Part shown: piece by piece, positions 29,534 through 37,344 of the stretch | Layout of the letters: each line of letters starts with the position of its first letter | Numbering within the stretch: the first letter of the stretch is position 1 | Origin: Paenibacillus xylanexedens | Lineage (GTDB): Bacteria; Bacillota; Bacilli; Paenibacillales; Paenibacillaceae | Direction: 5' to 3' | NCBI RefSeq assembly: GCF_007676705.1 | Contig: NZ_VEBF01000002.1 | Location: forward strand, 1,488,001 to 1,552,000 | DNA: 64,000 bases | Notes under the pieces: model-generated | Databases searched by the model: none | Told to the model about the DNA's origin: nothing | The model's input: only the letters and a program-made list of their open reading frames with translations | Made by a program: the position numbers and the translations under genes

Positions 29534-30592
29534 TCATAAGGCGTTTGAAAGAATGCCTGACTTCAACGCTTGAAGAACCATTTCTCGTAACCCAGCATCG
29601 AAATCATGTTGAAACGAGTCCTGATGTACGATCTCGGGCAACGACGGCATGGGATGATCCTTCCCGTACTGTTTCCATGCCAAGTCCAGCTCTTCTCTCT
29701 CCACCCGTTCCTGATAAATGACAATCTGGTGCGGGGCAACGACGGCATTAATCGTTTGCAGGATATGACATACCTGCACTACAAAATCATCTTTGCTCAT
29801 GTCACGGTGCCAATCAGGTGAATTAGGAAGATATTTGATCTCACCAAACATCCCGTTTTTCCCACGGATCATCTGTCCATTCAACATCATGCCCATACCC
29901 GGCGGATATCGGTTCGGAAAATAAATTCCGGCTACATTCTGTTCCTTCATATCAGCATGCTGAGTACAGTATCCGCTAATCGCTGCATTAACATCATTTT
30001 CCACGAGAACGTTCAGTTGGAACTCGCTCTCGATCTCCCGTATCAGATGTGAATGGATAAGCTCTTCATGACTGCTCACTGTGATGTCTCCATCCACGGC
30101 TTGCCCCGGAATACCGATGCCGATCATATCAATCGACGGATACTCCGCAATGAAACGCGCGATAAGTTGCAGCACATGCTGTTTATCGAAAGCAGGCAAG
30201 ATACTCTCTTCCTTCAACACAACCTTATTCTCCAGATTCATGACCGTTGCCGAAATTAACTCCTGACCTTTCATCTCTTTGATGTAAAGAACAAGAGCAA
30301 GCTTGAAGTTATAATTATATCGATATGCCTGAGCAGGACGACCACCGTTAGACGGAACCACTTTATCCTGGAACAACTCTCCGCCATCACATAATTCCTG
30401 AATCAGCGCATTAATGGTAACTACACTAAGATTGGTTAGTAAAGCTAATTGTGGTTTGGTCGCCGTCTCAATCTGCTGCATGACTTTACGCACATTATTC
30501 AAATTGATGTATTTCATCATTGTAGCGTTGGCTTTTTTCATAACCCTCTCGTTTCTACTCTGGTTCAATTGAACCAAAGCAATGGTATGCAT
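29534..30592 (-). CDS. ROK-family transcriptional regulator
   Basis: 352 residues from ATG 30592 (GGAG nine bases upstream). The N-terminal winged HTH (about 25-90: LNNVRKVMQQIETATKPQLA, LSVVTINALIQELCDGGELF) is followed by a ROK fold that starts GGRPAQAYRYN. The middle part has GIGIPGQAVDG and VENDVNAAISGY, the sugar-binding/Asp region. The zinc-binding CxCGxxGC motif of many ROK proteins is not visible, so this is a divergent regulator rather than a kinase. It may control the acetyltransferase gene located 62 bp downstream. Confidence 0.85.
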   Translation of the reverse strand: MHTIALVQLNQSRNERVMKKANATMMKYINLNNVRKVMQQIETATKPQLALLTNLSVVTINALIQELCDGGELFQDKVVPSNGGRPAQAYRYNYNFKLALVLYIKEMKGQELISATVMNLENKVVLKEESILPAFDKQHVLQLIARFIAEYPSIDMIGIGIPGQAVDGDITVSSHEELIHSHLIREIESEFQLNVLVENDVNAAISGYCTQHADMKEQNVAGIYFPNRYPPGMGMMLNGQMIRGKNGMFGEIKYLPNSPDWHRDMSKDDFVVQVCHILQTINAVVAPHQIVIYQERVEREELDLAWKQYGKDHPMPSLPEIVHQDSFQHDFDAGLREMVLQALKSGILSNAL

Positions 30593-30678
30593 GTAATTTT
30601 ACTCCATATCATAACATAATACCTTACTCTGAGTTCCATCGTGATGGCAAAGGATCGAAATCGGCAGAGCTACTTTGT

Positions 30679-30795
30679 TCACTCAAACAAATCATCCATC
30701 GACTTCACAGGCTGCACTTCTATCGGTTGCTTGGACAAGGCCATACTTGCATAGGTACCTGCCCAAATGATAATTGCCATAATAACGTAGACCAT
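30679..30795 (-). CDS. 38-residue single-pass membrane protein (small ORF)
   Basis: Below the usual length cut-off. ATG 30795 is preceded by GGGAGG at a spacing of nine bases. The product starts MVYVIMAIIIWAGTYASMAL, one clear transmembrane helix, and ends in a polar tail PIEVQPVKSMDDLFE. A stop codon precedes the start in frame. Codon use is normal, and the composition (helix plus acidic tail) argues for a real small protein. An imperfect 13-bp stem lies 45-95 bases upstream in its leader. Function unknown. Confidence 0.6.
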   Translation of the reverse strand: MVYVIMAIIIWAGTYASMALSKQPIEVQPVKSMDDLFE

Positions 30796-31139
30796 CCATA
30801 CTCACCTCCCTGCTTTCTGCCGATCTTAGTTTTCGGTTGGTCGCTTCTGCAAGCCGGTGAGGAAGCGATGCGGTTGCAGAAGCAGCGACTATCTGATAGC
30901 TCAGGAGATTGAGTACATTTCTTTAGCCATACTTAATAAATAAACTTTATAAAGTGTATATCGTAAGTATGCGAGGATGATGTATTTTTGTCAATATGAT
31001 TTGTCCGAGTCCTTTTCAGTCCAAAAAATAAGCGGAAAGTATGACCACAACACCTATCATCTGGGATACCAATGTAAATAGCTGCCACCACAACCATTCA
31101 AGAATCTGACGGCAGCCTTTTGTTCAACATGCGAGCAGT
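30796..31139. other. Intergenic stretch with leader hairpin and palindrome, no gene recognised
   Basis: 344 bases. It holds an imperfect stem (GTCGCTTCTGCAA at 30840-30852 against 30874-30889) in the leader of the 38-residue protein, and a 12-bp palindrome ACTTTATAAAGT at 30944-30955 that may be an operator. I recognise no known riboswitch. A short hydrophobic frame at about 31030-31115 on the minus strand lacks a start and ribosome site. Confidence 0.5.
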
Positions 31140-31595
31140 TTATTTCGAGTATTTACGCTGTACCCTGGGCCATAAAGTCACAACCTGAATACCCACTCCC
31201 CATGCAAAATAGACCAAGTGAATGATGGAGACATCCTGAATCCAGTACACCTGCACCATAATCCAGATGATGAGAGCAAAACCCGTGTACAAAGAAAATG
31301 TCCAAGCCCAGTAGCGGTCAGGATAGAGATTAAGTGTCTCACCCAGCTCCCAATGAACGTATCGCATGAGCGATATACCAATCACTAGAGGCATCACGCC
31401 AAGAACCAGCAATAGGATGATTCCCGGAAACAAAAAACTGGTAAAAGGTGATTGCTCCAATATAGAATCGGGCAGATTCACCATACTTCCCGTTGGGTCC
31501 ATGATTAAAATACTTCCTCCAACGAGCGCCCCCATTCCCAGAAATCCATGCATCACTATAAGTAACCACGACCTGCCTATACTCCGTTTCATCAT
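31140..31595 (-). CDS. Four-helix membrane protein of unknown function
   Basis: 151 residues with four hydrophobic segments: WLLIVMHGFLGMGALVGGSI, FLFPGIILLLVLGVMPLVIG, AWTFSLYTGFALIIWIMVQV and IIHLVYFAWGVGIQVVTLW. There is a short basic C-terminus (RVQRKYSK). The layout resembles uncharacterised Firmicute membrane proteins of 4-TM type; I cannot name a family with certainty. No obvious operon partner. Ends at TTA 31140-31142. Confidence 0.75.
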   Translation of the reverse strand: MMKRSIGRSWLLIVMHGFLGMGALVGGSILIMDPTGSMVNLPDSILEQSPFTSFLFPGIILLLVLGVMPLVIGISLMRYVHWELGETLNLYPDRYWAWTFSLYTGFALIIWIMVQVYWIQDVSIIHLVYFAWGVGIQVVTLWPRVQRKYSK

Positions 31596-31800
31596 GAATT
31601 GCTCCTTCCGTTCTCTCGTTCTTTATACATTCATGGAGGATTATTCTCAAACCCTCTCGTATCATTCTCACACACAGTACGTTATGTTCCTGTGCTTCTT
31701 TTCACTACATAGACTTCGAAAATTATTCAACATGGTAAAACTTGATAAAAGAACGTACGTTCGGTATAATGAGATTATCCTGAACAAGCGAGAGGCAGAT

Positions 31801-32001
31801 ATGGACGACAAATTTATTAAGGAATTACGCGAGATTAGTCGGGATGACAGACGAAGATCGGAATTTATGATTCAAGGATTGAAGGAAACACTGCAAGAAC
31901 GTAAAGGAGAGGGCTTGCTGAAGCGCTGGATACGACGTAAGAAAACGGAGAAGAAAATCTCTCAAAGATTTAATCAAGATCCCTACTCGGATCAAAAGTA
32001 A
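31801..32001 (+). CDS. Small basic protein of unknown function (66 residues)
   Basis: The frame is open from 31366, overlapping the membrane protein gene on the other strand, but the only start with a ribosome site (GCGAGAGGCAG) is ATG 31801. The 66-residue product is highly charged and helical (DKFIKELREISRDDRRRSEF, then RWIRRKKTEKKISQRFNQ) and could be nucleic-acid binding. Not recognised. A GGAGGCG/CGCCTCC hairpin lies 12 bases past the stop. Confidence 0.6.
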   Translation: MDDKFIKELREISRDDRRRSEFMIQGLKETLQERKGEGLLKRWIRRKKTEKKISQRFNQDPYSDQK

Positions 32002-32395
32002 CAACATAAAAAGGAGGCGGAATACGCCTCCCTTGCTATTTACATACGTGAATTATTTAGACTTCGTTAGTTGTGACTTAACCCCTAAGTTTGCCAAAAT
32101 TCTCATTATTCTTCCAATAGGTCAAATCCTAGCTGGACTTGGTTCCTCATATGCTTACTTACCTATTGCCAGTTAGCTAAATGAAAAAAGAGCAGCCTGC
32201 CAACCTGCAGTCTGCCCCATGCTTTATGAACTAACGTTTTCCCGTTAGCACATTAAGAAATAACGCGAAGTTGACGAAAACTGTGCGTTAAAACAACCCA
32301 ACTATATGAGTGAGTGAATTAATTAACTTAACTTCTTTTATCGCCTTTATTTGTTAATATAGTCCAAGGGACTTTCTTAAAAAGGGAGTGAAAAT
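32002..32395. other. 394-bp intergenic stretch with hairpin and repeat copy A
   Basis: Holds a GGAGGCG-GAATA-CGCCTCC hairpin (32013-32031, T-tract on the minus-strand side), repeat copy A (32171-32270) and, just before the kinase gene, AAAAAGGGAG. No additional ORF with a ribosome site was seen. Confidence 0.5.
32171..32270. repeat. Composite hairpin repeat, copy A
   Basis: Contains AGTTAGCTAAATGAAAAA, a GCAGCCTGC-(6)-GCAGTCTGC stem (32192-32215), then CTAACGTTTTCCCGTTAG (32231-32248) and CATTAAGAAATAACG. The last two parts recur at 33002-33035 and the first part at 36218-36235. It lies upstream of the small kinase gene. Confidence 0.6.
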
Positions 32396-32896
32396 ATGAC
32401 AAATACTTCGGGCTCAATATCAAAAAAGAAGGCGATAATTCTGGTGACAGGGATGTCGGGTACAGGTAAATCAACGGTTCTGGGCGAACTTGCTCATAGG
32501 GGGCATAGAGTTATCGACACCGATTATGATGGTTGGAGCAAGAATGTGGATGGTTCTGGGTGGTTATGGCACGAGAATCGAATCGATGAGCTGCTCACTG
32601 AACATAGCGAAGGTATTTTATTCATTTCGGGTTGTGTATCAAATCAGGGGAAGTTTTACCCGATGTTCGATGCAGTAGTGTTGTTAAGTGCCCCCCTCGA
32701 AGTAATCCTTGAACGTATAGCTTCCCGTAAGACGAACGATTATGGAAAAACTGTCGAACAACGTGAAGAAATTATACAATACGTCGCTAGTGTTGAGACT
32801 CTCTTACGTGCTGGAGCTACTGTTGAGATCGACACCAGGAAGCCGCTTGATGAAGTTGTAACCGAGCTTGAGCTCATTGCCAACTCCACTAGCTGA
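32396..32896 (+). CDS. Small P-loop nucleotide-binding protein (adenylate/shikimate-kinase-like)
   Basis: 166 residues from ATG 32396 (GGGAGTG). Walker A is GMSGTGKST (about 19-27), followed by a strand and VIDTDYDGW, the substrate-side Asp-containing segment of shikimate/adenylate-type kinases. Later LFISGCVSNQGKFYPMFDAV and VVLLSAPLEVILERIASR give the lid and Walker B-like strands. The DGSGWLWHENRIDELL segment is typical of a group of short ATP-binding proteins widespread in Gram-positives whose substrate is not established. The gene stands alone between two copies of a composite repeat, like a cassette. Confidence 0.82.
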   Translation: MTNTSGSISKKKAIILVTGMSGTGKSTVLGELAHRGHRVIDTDYDGWSKNVDGSGWLWHENRIDELLTEHSEGILFISGCVSNQGKFYPMFDAVVLLSAPLEVILERIASRKTNDYGKTVEQREEIIQYVASVETLLRAGATVEIDTRKPLDEVVTELELIANSTS

Positions 32897-32949
32897 TCAC
32901 TTCTTCGCACTGTACAAAACCGCCCAGTTACACCAATCTAAGTACCTTG

Positions 32950-33040
32950 TTAAACTAAGCATCCAATCACAATGATCGGCTGCTTTCTTTGTTTTATTGA
33001 GCTAACGTTTCCCGTTAGTTTAATGAATTAACGGGGAGGG
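32950..33040. repeat. Composite hairpin repeat, copy B
   Basis: GTTAAACTAA, then a GCATCCAATC-(5)-GATCGGCTGC stem (32959-32983), then CTAACGTTTCCCGTTAG (33002-33018) and TTTAATGAATTAACGGGG. Same order and orientation as copy A, on the far side of the kinase gene. Confidence 0.6.
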
Positions 33041-33124
33041 ATACCACCGATTAATTTATTCCTAATCGGTAATAGAAACATGTTCTTGTCCTTGGCTGGG
33101 GATAAGAACTTGTACCGATAACAT

Positions 33125-33149
33125 AAAAAAGCCGCTAAAATAGCGACTT
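33125..33149 (-). terminator. Terminator downstream of nitroreductase gene
   Basis: AAGTCGCTATTTTAGCGGCTT followed by TTTTA on the minus strand, 120 bases after the stop codon. Confidence 0.6.
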
Positions 33150-33269
33150 CAATGGGGATATATTCTTGTATCTCGACATTTTGACTTTTTTCCATATCTA
33201 ATCTATTTAATCGTTTGTTAAGTTTGAAGAAGGGATCTGTTGGTTATATAACCAATTTATTGAGTTTGT

Positions 33270-33944
33270 TTAACGATGGAATGTCACACTGTTCTCGATT
33301 GAGTCACGACCCATCCGAAAACTATTTACTGGTGCTTCTTTGTCTGGGTAACCAAATGATATTCCAAATAATAATTTTAGTTCGCCCGATACTCCAAGAA
33401 CTTCGCGGACAGTATCAGCGAAAAAGCCTAATGCTGTCTGGGGAATACCGCTTATCCCACGTGCCTCGAGCGCTAGTAGAAATGACTGACCATACATGCC
33501 AATATCAGATGCGACACGCACATTATCTCCAAATGAAGGCATAAATAATAAAGCAACATGGGGTGCATTGAAAAAATTATAATTTTGCGCTGCTGCCTGC
33601 TTGCGACCTTTGTAATCTTCTCGTGCTATTCCTTGTGATTCATAATAAGCTTTTCCATGCGCATTTTTGCGTTCGCCATATCGGCCGTAAAAGGCGTTCA
33701 TATCAAATGTAAAATCTGGTGTATCATTCCCTTCCTCATTCGCACGTAACAAAGCTTTACTCAATTCATCCTTCTTATCACCTGAAACAATATGAACATT
33801 CCAAGGCTGCGTATTGCAATTAGACGGTGTATATTGAGCATCTTCGAGAACCTCACGAATCACTTCTTCCTTAACGGGTGTAGAGAGAAATTGACGCACT
33901 GATTGTCGAGAGCGTACAACTTCTTGAAAAGATTTAGCAGTCAT
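33270..33944 (-). CDS. Nitroreductase-family FMN oxidoreductase
   Basis: 224 residues. N-terminal VVRSRQSVRQFLSTPV (Arg-Ser-x-Arg FMN-phosphate contact) and ILEDAQYTPSNCNTQPWNVH-like text are diagnostic; the C-terminal region has DIGMYGQSFLLALEARGISG, and the terminal RMGRDSIE Arg also contacts the flavin phosphate. It reduces nitro-aromatics or quinones with NAD(P)H. Its upstream region has an AGTACA-(6)-TGTACT palindrome, a plausible HxlR operator. In B. subtilis the nitroreductase YodC is controlled by the HxlR protein YodB, and an HxlR gene lies 1.9 kb away here. Confidence 0.92.
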   Translation of the reverse strand: MTAKSFQEVVRSRQSVRQFLSTPVKEEVIREVLEDAQYTPSNCNTQPWNVHIVSGDKKDELSKALLRANEEGNDTPDFTFDMNAFYGRYGERKNAHGKAYYESQGIAREDYKGRKQAAAQNYNFFNAPHVALLFMPSFGDNVRVASDIGMYGQSFLLALEARGISGIPQTALGFFADTVREVLGVSGELKLLFGISFGYPDKEAPVNSFRMGRDSIENSVTFHR

Positions 33945-34089
33945 TAGTATAACCTCCTCTTGTGTTTCGATGTTTCTTCACATAATGCTTTTGATAAATT
34001 CATGCTTATTTGGATATGATTGAATTGTATTGATTATTTTTGTTACATTCATCTTCTAAAATAAAATCATTGCTCATCTTTTGGAAGAG

Positions 34090-34125
34090 GGCAATTTAAA
34101 TTGCCTTAGTACACTTTTTTGTACT
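34090..34125. promoter_or_regulatory. Two palindromes upstream of nitroreductase, candidate operators
   Basis: GGCAATTTAAATTGCC (34090-34105) is a perfect 16-bp palindrome. It is followed directly by AGTACA-CTTTTT-TGTACT (34108-34125). The second resembles sites of HxlR/MarR-type redox regulators. Confidence 0.42.
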
Positions 34126-34202
34126 TATGGATAAATAGAGGTCCCTACCATTTTGTGTGGACGTTCTTCATAGGCACCGATAAGGGATTCGCTGACAAAA
34201 CA

Positions 34203-35651
34203 TTAATGTTGCGAATGCACCTCTTTGCGGTTGACTGCGCCGCGGCGAATGAAGAACGCTGTGACCAAGCCAATTAGGGCCAGGATAATCATGTACACGA
34301 ATACGTTGTATGCACCTGCCGACATCGCGTTTGCCATCTCGACCTGTTTGGCAAGAGCAGAGAAACCGTGCAGGTATTTATCCATACCGCCCATAAGGAT
34401 ACTGACAGCTACAGCAATTCCGATTGCCCCCGTAACCTGCGGCAATGTGTTTATGACTGCCGTACCGTGCGGGTACAAGTCTGGCGGCAATTGATTTAGC
34501 GCGTGCGTTTGAGCAGGCATTAAGATCAAGGCCGTCCCAATAGAGAGCCCTATATGCACAGCCACCATAAAGGCGATTGAAGAAGCAGGAGATAGCGTAG
34601 TGAAGAACCATAACATGACTGAAACGATCACGAATCCGGGGATAACGAGCCATTTTGGCCCATGTTTATCGAACAAGTGCCCTATGCGCGGGGAGAGGAG
34701 ACCGAAAAGCGCACTACCCGGCAAAAGCATGAGCCCCGCAGTGAACGGAGACAATCCGGCACCCGTCTGCAGAAACATCGGCAGGATAATCAGGGTCGTC
34801 ATAAAAATCATCGGGCATAACGCTACCAGAATCAGCCCAACAACGTACATCGGATACTTGAACACGCTCAGGTTCATCATCGGACTACTCATAACGTTCT
34901 GACGCAGCACGAACAGCACCAGTGCGATGAGGCCGACAATGATTGAAGTGATCACAACCGGATTCCCCCAGCCTTCAGATCCTTCGCCTACCTGACTAAA
35001 GCCAAAAACAACTCCGCCGAATCCAATCGTTGACAACAACACAGACAGTAAATCAATCCGCTGCTTTTTGACATCGGTAACGTTCTCCAAATACTTCAAC
35101 CCCATCAACAATCCTACGACTAAAAATGGAAGAGAGAACCAGAAAATGTACTGCCATGTTAAATATCCGACTACCAGCCCCCCAAAGGTCGGTCCGAGCG
35201 CTGGGGCAAACATGGTAACAAGCCCGACTAACCCCATCGCCGCGCCCCGTTTATTCTGCGGATAGATGACGAGAACTGTATTGAACAACAGGGGGATCAA
35301 GGTGCTCATGCCTACTGCCTGTAAAATTCGACTGAACATCAACATTTCAAAATTCAACGCCAACGCCGCGATCAATGTACCCACGATTAAACTGATGAGC
35401 GAAACTGTGAAGAGCTTTCTTGTAGAAAACATCTGCAACAACATTGCGCTTATTGGCGTTAAAATGCCTATGGTCAACATGTAGCCCGTCGTTAACCACT
35501 GTACCGTCGCAGCCGAGATTTGGAATACTTCCATCAAATTAGTCATTGCAATATTGATGGCAGTTTCGCTTAGATAGCCGAAAAAACCACATATAAGCAA
35601 AGCTGCCATAATCGCACTCGTATTGTATTTTTTCATCTCCAAAGATTTCAA
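34203..35651 (-). CDS. DHA2-family MFS multidrug efflux transporter
   Basis: 482 residues with about 14 hydrophobic segments. It has MFS motif A-like text and DHA2 features: INIAMTNLMEVFQISAATVQ in TM1, WLTTGYMLTIGILTPISAML, and the antiporter motif C ALGPTFGGLVVGYLTWQYIF in TM5. It is related to LmrB/Mdr/EmrB-type drug exporters. No partner membrane-fusion gene is present, as expected in Firmicutes. It is divergent from the HxlR-type regulator, and a 19-bp palindrome lies between them, so it is probably induced by the compound sensed by that regulator. Confidence 0.92.
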   Translation of the reverse strand: MKSLEMKKYNTSAIMAALLICGFFGYLSETAINIAMTNLMEVFQISAATVQWLTTGYMLTIGILTPISAMLLQMFSTRKLFTVSLISLIVGTLIAALALNFEMLMFSRILQAVGMSTLIPLLFNTVLVIYPQNKRGAAMGLVGLVTMFAPALGPTFGGLVVGYLTWQYIFWFSLPFLVVGLLMGLKYLENVTDVKKQRIDLLSVLLSTIGFGGVVFGFSQVGEGSEGWGNPVVITSIIVGLIALVLFVLRQNVMSSPMMNLSVFKYPMYVVGLILVALCPMIFMTTLIILPMFLQTGAGLSPFTAGLMLLPGSALFGLLSPRIGHLFDKHGPKWLVIPGFVIVSVMLWFFTTLSPASSIAFMVAVHIGLSIGTALILMPAQTHALNQLPPDLYPHGTAVINTLPQVTGAIGIAVAVSILMGGMDKYLHGFSALAKQVEMANAMSAGAYNVFVYMIILALIGLVTAFFIRRGAVNRKEVHSQH

Positions 35652-35711
35652 CCTTTATTCCTCCATCATCTATAAAGTATAATTACCATATTGTTTTGCT
35701 CCGTAATCTTA

Positions 35712-35730
35712 TTAAAGTATCTTACTTTAA
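35712..35730. promoter_or_regulatory. Perfect palindrome in MFS/HxlR divergent region
   Basis: TTAAAGTA-TCT-TACTTTAA has 8-bp arms and a three-base centre. It lies between the starts of the efflux pump and its regulator, and is the best candidate operator for the HxlR protein. Confidence 0.58.
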
Positions 35731-35827
35731 ACAAGTACGATCTTTTTTAGAACATACTATAAAAAACAATACTAATGAGTTATTACACGCTTCTAAGAGC
35801 CTGTATATTTATTTTGGAGGGGAAAAT

Positions 35828-36148
35828 ATGTATCACAACAACAAGTATTCGTCTGATTGCGGACTAAATAAAGTACAAAAAATAGTTGCAGGAAAGTGGA
35901 AATTATCGATCTTATGGTATATTGCCGAGGAAACTAGAAGGTTTGGGGAGATAAATCGTGTTTTTCCGGATATTACGCAATCGATGCTAACGAAGCAGCT
36001 CAGAGAGTTAGAAAGTGACGGACTCCTACATCGTGAAATTTATAAAGAGGTTCCACCAAGAGTCGAATATTGTTTAACCCCTCTTGGTAAGGGATTTTTA
36101 CCAATCCTTCAAACTATGTGCAAGTGGGGAGATTACAATTTAGAATAA
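35828..36148 (+). CDS. HxlR-family transcriptional regulator
   Basis: The frame is open from 35696, but ATG 35828 follows TTGGAGGGG and gives the normal HxlR length (106 residues). The winged HTH is clear: IVAGKWKLSILWYIAEETRR, FGEINRVFPDITQSMLTKQL, RELESDGLLHREIYKEVPPR, VEYCLTPLG. A Cys near residue 11 (SSDCGLN) sits where YodB/HypR-type regulators have their redox-sensing Cys, so thiol-based sensing of quinones or electrophiles is possible. It probably controls the divergent pump and perhaps the nitroreductase. Confidence 0.92.
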   Translation: MYHNNKYSSDCGLNKVQKIVAGKWKLSILWYIAEETRRFGEINRVFPDITQSMLTKQLRELESDGLLHREIYKEVPPRVEYCLTPLGKGFLPILQTMCKWGDYNLE

Positions 36149-36461
36149 GAATCGATAACTTTTTATAAAAAAAAGATTAAAGATTTTTTAACAAATAACC
36201 TAATCTCACTACCTGACCGTTAGCTTAACTGAAAGACAGCCGACTATTTAGCCGGCTGTCTACTTGAGTCTCATTCTAAGTTCTATGGGGACTCAATACA
36301 AACTTATGCTTCCAGTTGAGTTGAAGCAAGGGTACACACACCTTACAATATACGCCACACTTTTGAGTAAATGAATGATCCCTCTATGAGTTAAGTCATA
36401 ACTGTTAGTGTTTGATTTATCTATTTCAGCTTTTGATCAATAGCTTTTGATCTATCTCGTT
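36149..36461. other. 313-bp intergenic stretch with partial repeat copy C
   Basis: Holds CCGTTAGCTTAACTGAAA (36218-36234) followed by a GACAGCCG/CGGCTGTC stem (36235-36260). This is the first half of the repeat seen at 32171 and 32950, and can also act as terminator of the HxlR gene. The remainder (36270-36461) shows no gene. Confidence 0.48.
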
Positions 36462-37199
36462 TTACGGCAAAATGGCAAAAGACCGGACTGGAAAACCAGA
36501 AGCTTTCTCCGCTTTGGGTACAATATTGAAAATAACAGCACCCTTGGCTGGCACCTGATCCAGGTTTGTTAACAGCTCAACTTGATATGTATCCTGGGCA
36601 AGTACATAATATTCTGCCAGAAGTGCTCCATTCTTCTGATAATCCACCGCTGAATCCGTGTCAAAGGTTTCATGCCCAATGGCTTGTACCTTTCTTTCCT
36701 CAAATAAAAACATAAGTGCACTAACCGACCATCCGGGTGCATGACTGTTGCCCTCATCATCCTTGTTATCAAATGCTTCATGGTTCGGCCAACGTTTGCT
36801 CCAATCCGTACGCAAAGCCACGAAGCTACCAGCTTCAATCATGCCATGTTCTCTTTCGAATTCATGAATGTGCTCCACACCCAGTGTGAAATCCGGGTTA
36901 TTCGCCACTTCAGCGGACTGGTCAATGACTACAAGCGGCAATACGAGCTCTTTCAAGCCCAACTCATCAAGGTACCGGGTATCACGTACAAAGTGGATCG
37001 GTGCATCGAGATGTGTGCCGTATTGACCGGGGAACTTAAAGCTCTGGGCAAAGAAACCTTGATCATGATCAAACAATGTATCGAATTTTGCTGCATCAAA
37101 AGCTGAAAAATGTGGAGAATCCGGTCCAAAAGTATGGGTCAGATCCACCCACTTCTTTTCTTTTAACAATTGAATGGCTTCAATAAGTTCGTTGGACAT
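36462..37199 (-). CDS. Cyclase-family metal-dependent hydrolase (kynurenine-formamidase-like)
   Basis: 245 residues of the cyclase superfamily. The metal-binding signature is QYGTHLDAPIHF (consensus HxGTHxDxPxHF, with Gln at the first position), and the downstream SFVALRTDWSKRWPN and FDTDSAVDY segments carry further ligands. Family members hydrolyse N-formyl-kynurenine, isatin or related amides. No tryptophan-catabolic genes lie nearby, so the substrate is open. It is divergent from the WYL regulator, which may control it. Confidence 0.87.
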   Translation of the reverse strand: MSNELIEAIQLLKEKKWVDLTHTFGPDSPHFSAFDAAKFDTLFDHDQGFFAQSFKFPGQYGTHLDAPIHFVRDTRYLDELGLKELVLPLVVIDQSAEVANNPDFTLGVEHIHEFEREHGMIEAGSFVALRTDWSKRWPNHEAFDNKDDEGNSHAPGWSVSALMFLFEERKVQAIGHETFDTDSAVDYQKNGALLAEYYVLAQDTYQVELLTNLDQVPAKGAVIFNIVPKAEKASGFPVRSFAILP

Positions 37200-37344
37200 C
37201 CTTTTATCACCTCATGCACATAATGGAATAAATTTCTCCTATTATATCTTATTGCACCAGAATTGGGGAGCAGGTATTCTTGCTTCTTCCAACCCAGACT
37301 CAAATTTCGGAATGAATGTTATAGTAATCTCTGAGGTGAAACTA

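Larger units (their letters stand above)
32897..33269. other. 373-bp intergenic stretch with repeat copy B and terminator
   Basis: Holds repeat copy B (32950-33040) and the minus-strand hairpin terminator at 33125-33149. I see no further gene. Confidence 0.5.

Noticed and set aside
30796..30960. Leader hairpin as a riboswitch
   Set aside because: Compared from memory with SAM, glycine, M-box, ydaO and yybP-ykoY patterns; none of their conserved cores is present.
31030..31115. Hydrophobic minus-strand frame (WLWWQLFTLVSQMIGVVVIL)
   Set aside because: Looks like a small membrane protein, but there is no ATG/GTG start and no ribosome site in front of it; a TTG start would cut the helix short.
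31366..31800. Upstream part of the frame that ends in the 66-residue protein
   Set aside because: Overlaps the membrane-protein gene on the other strand and has no ribosome site; ATG 31801 does.
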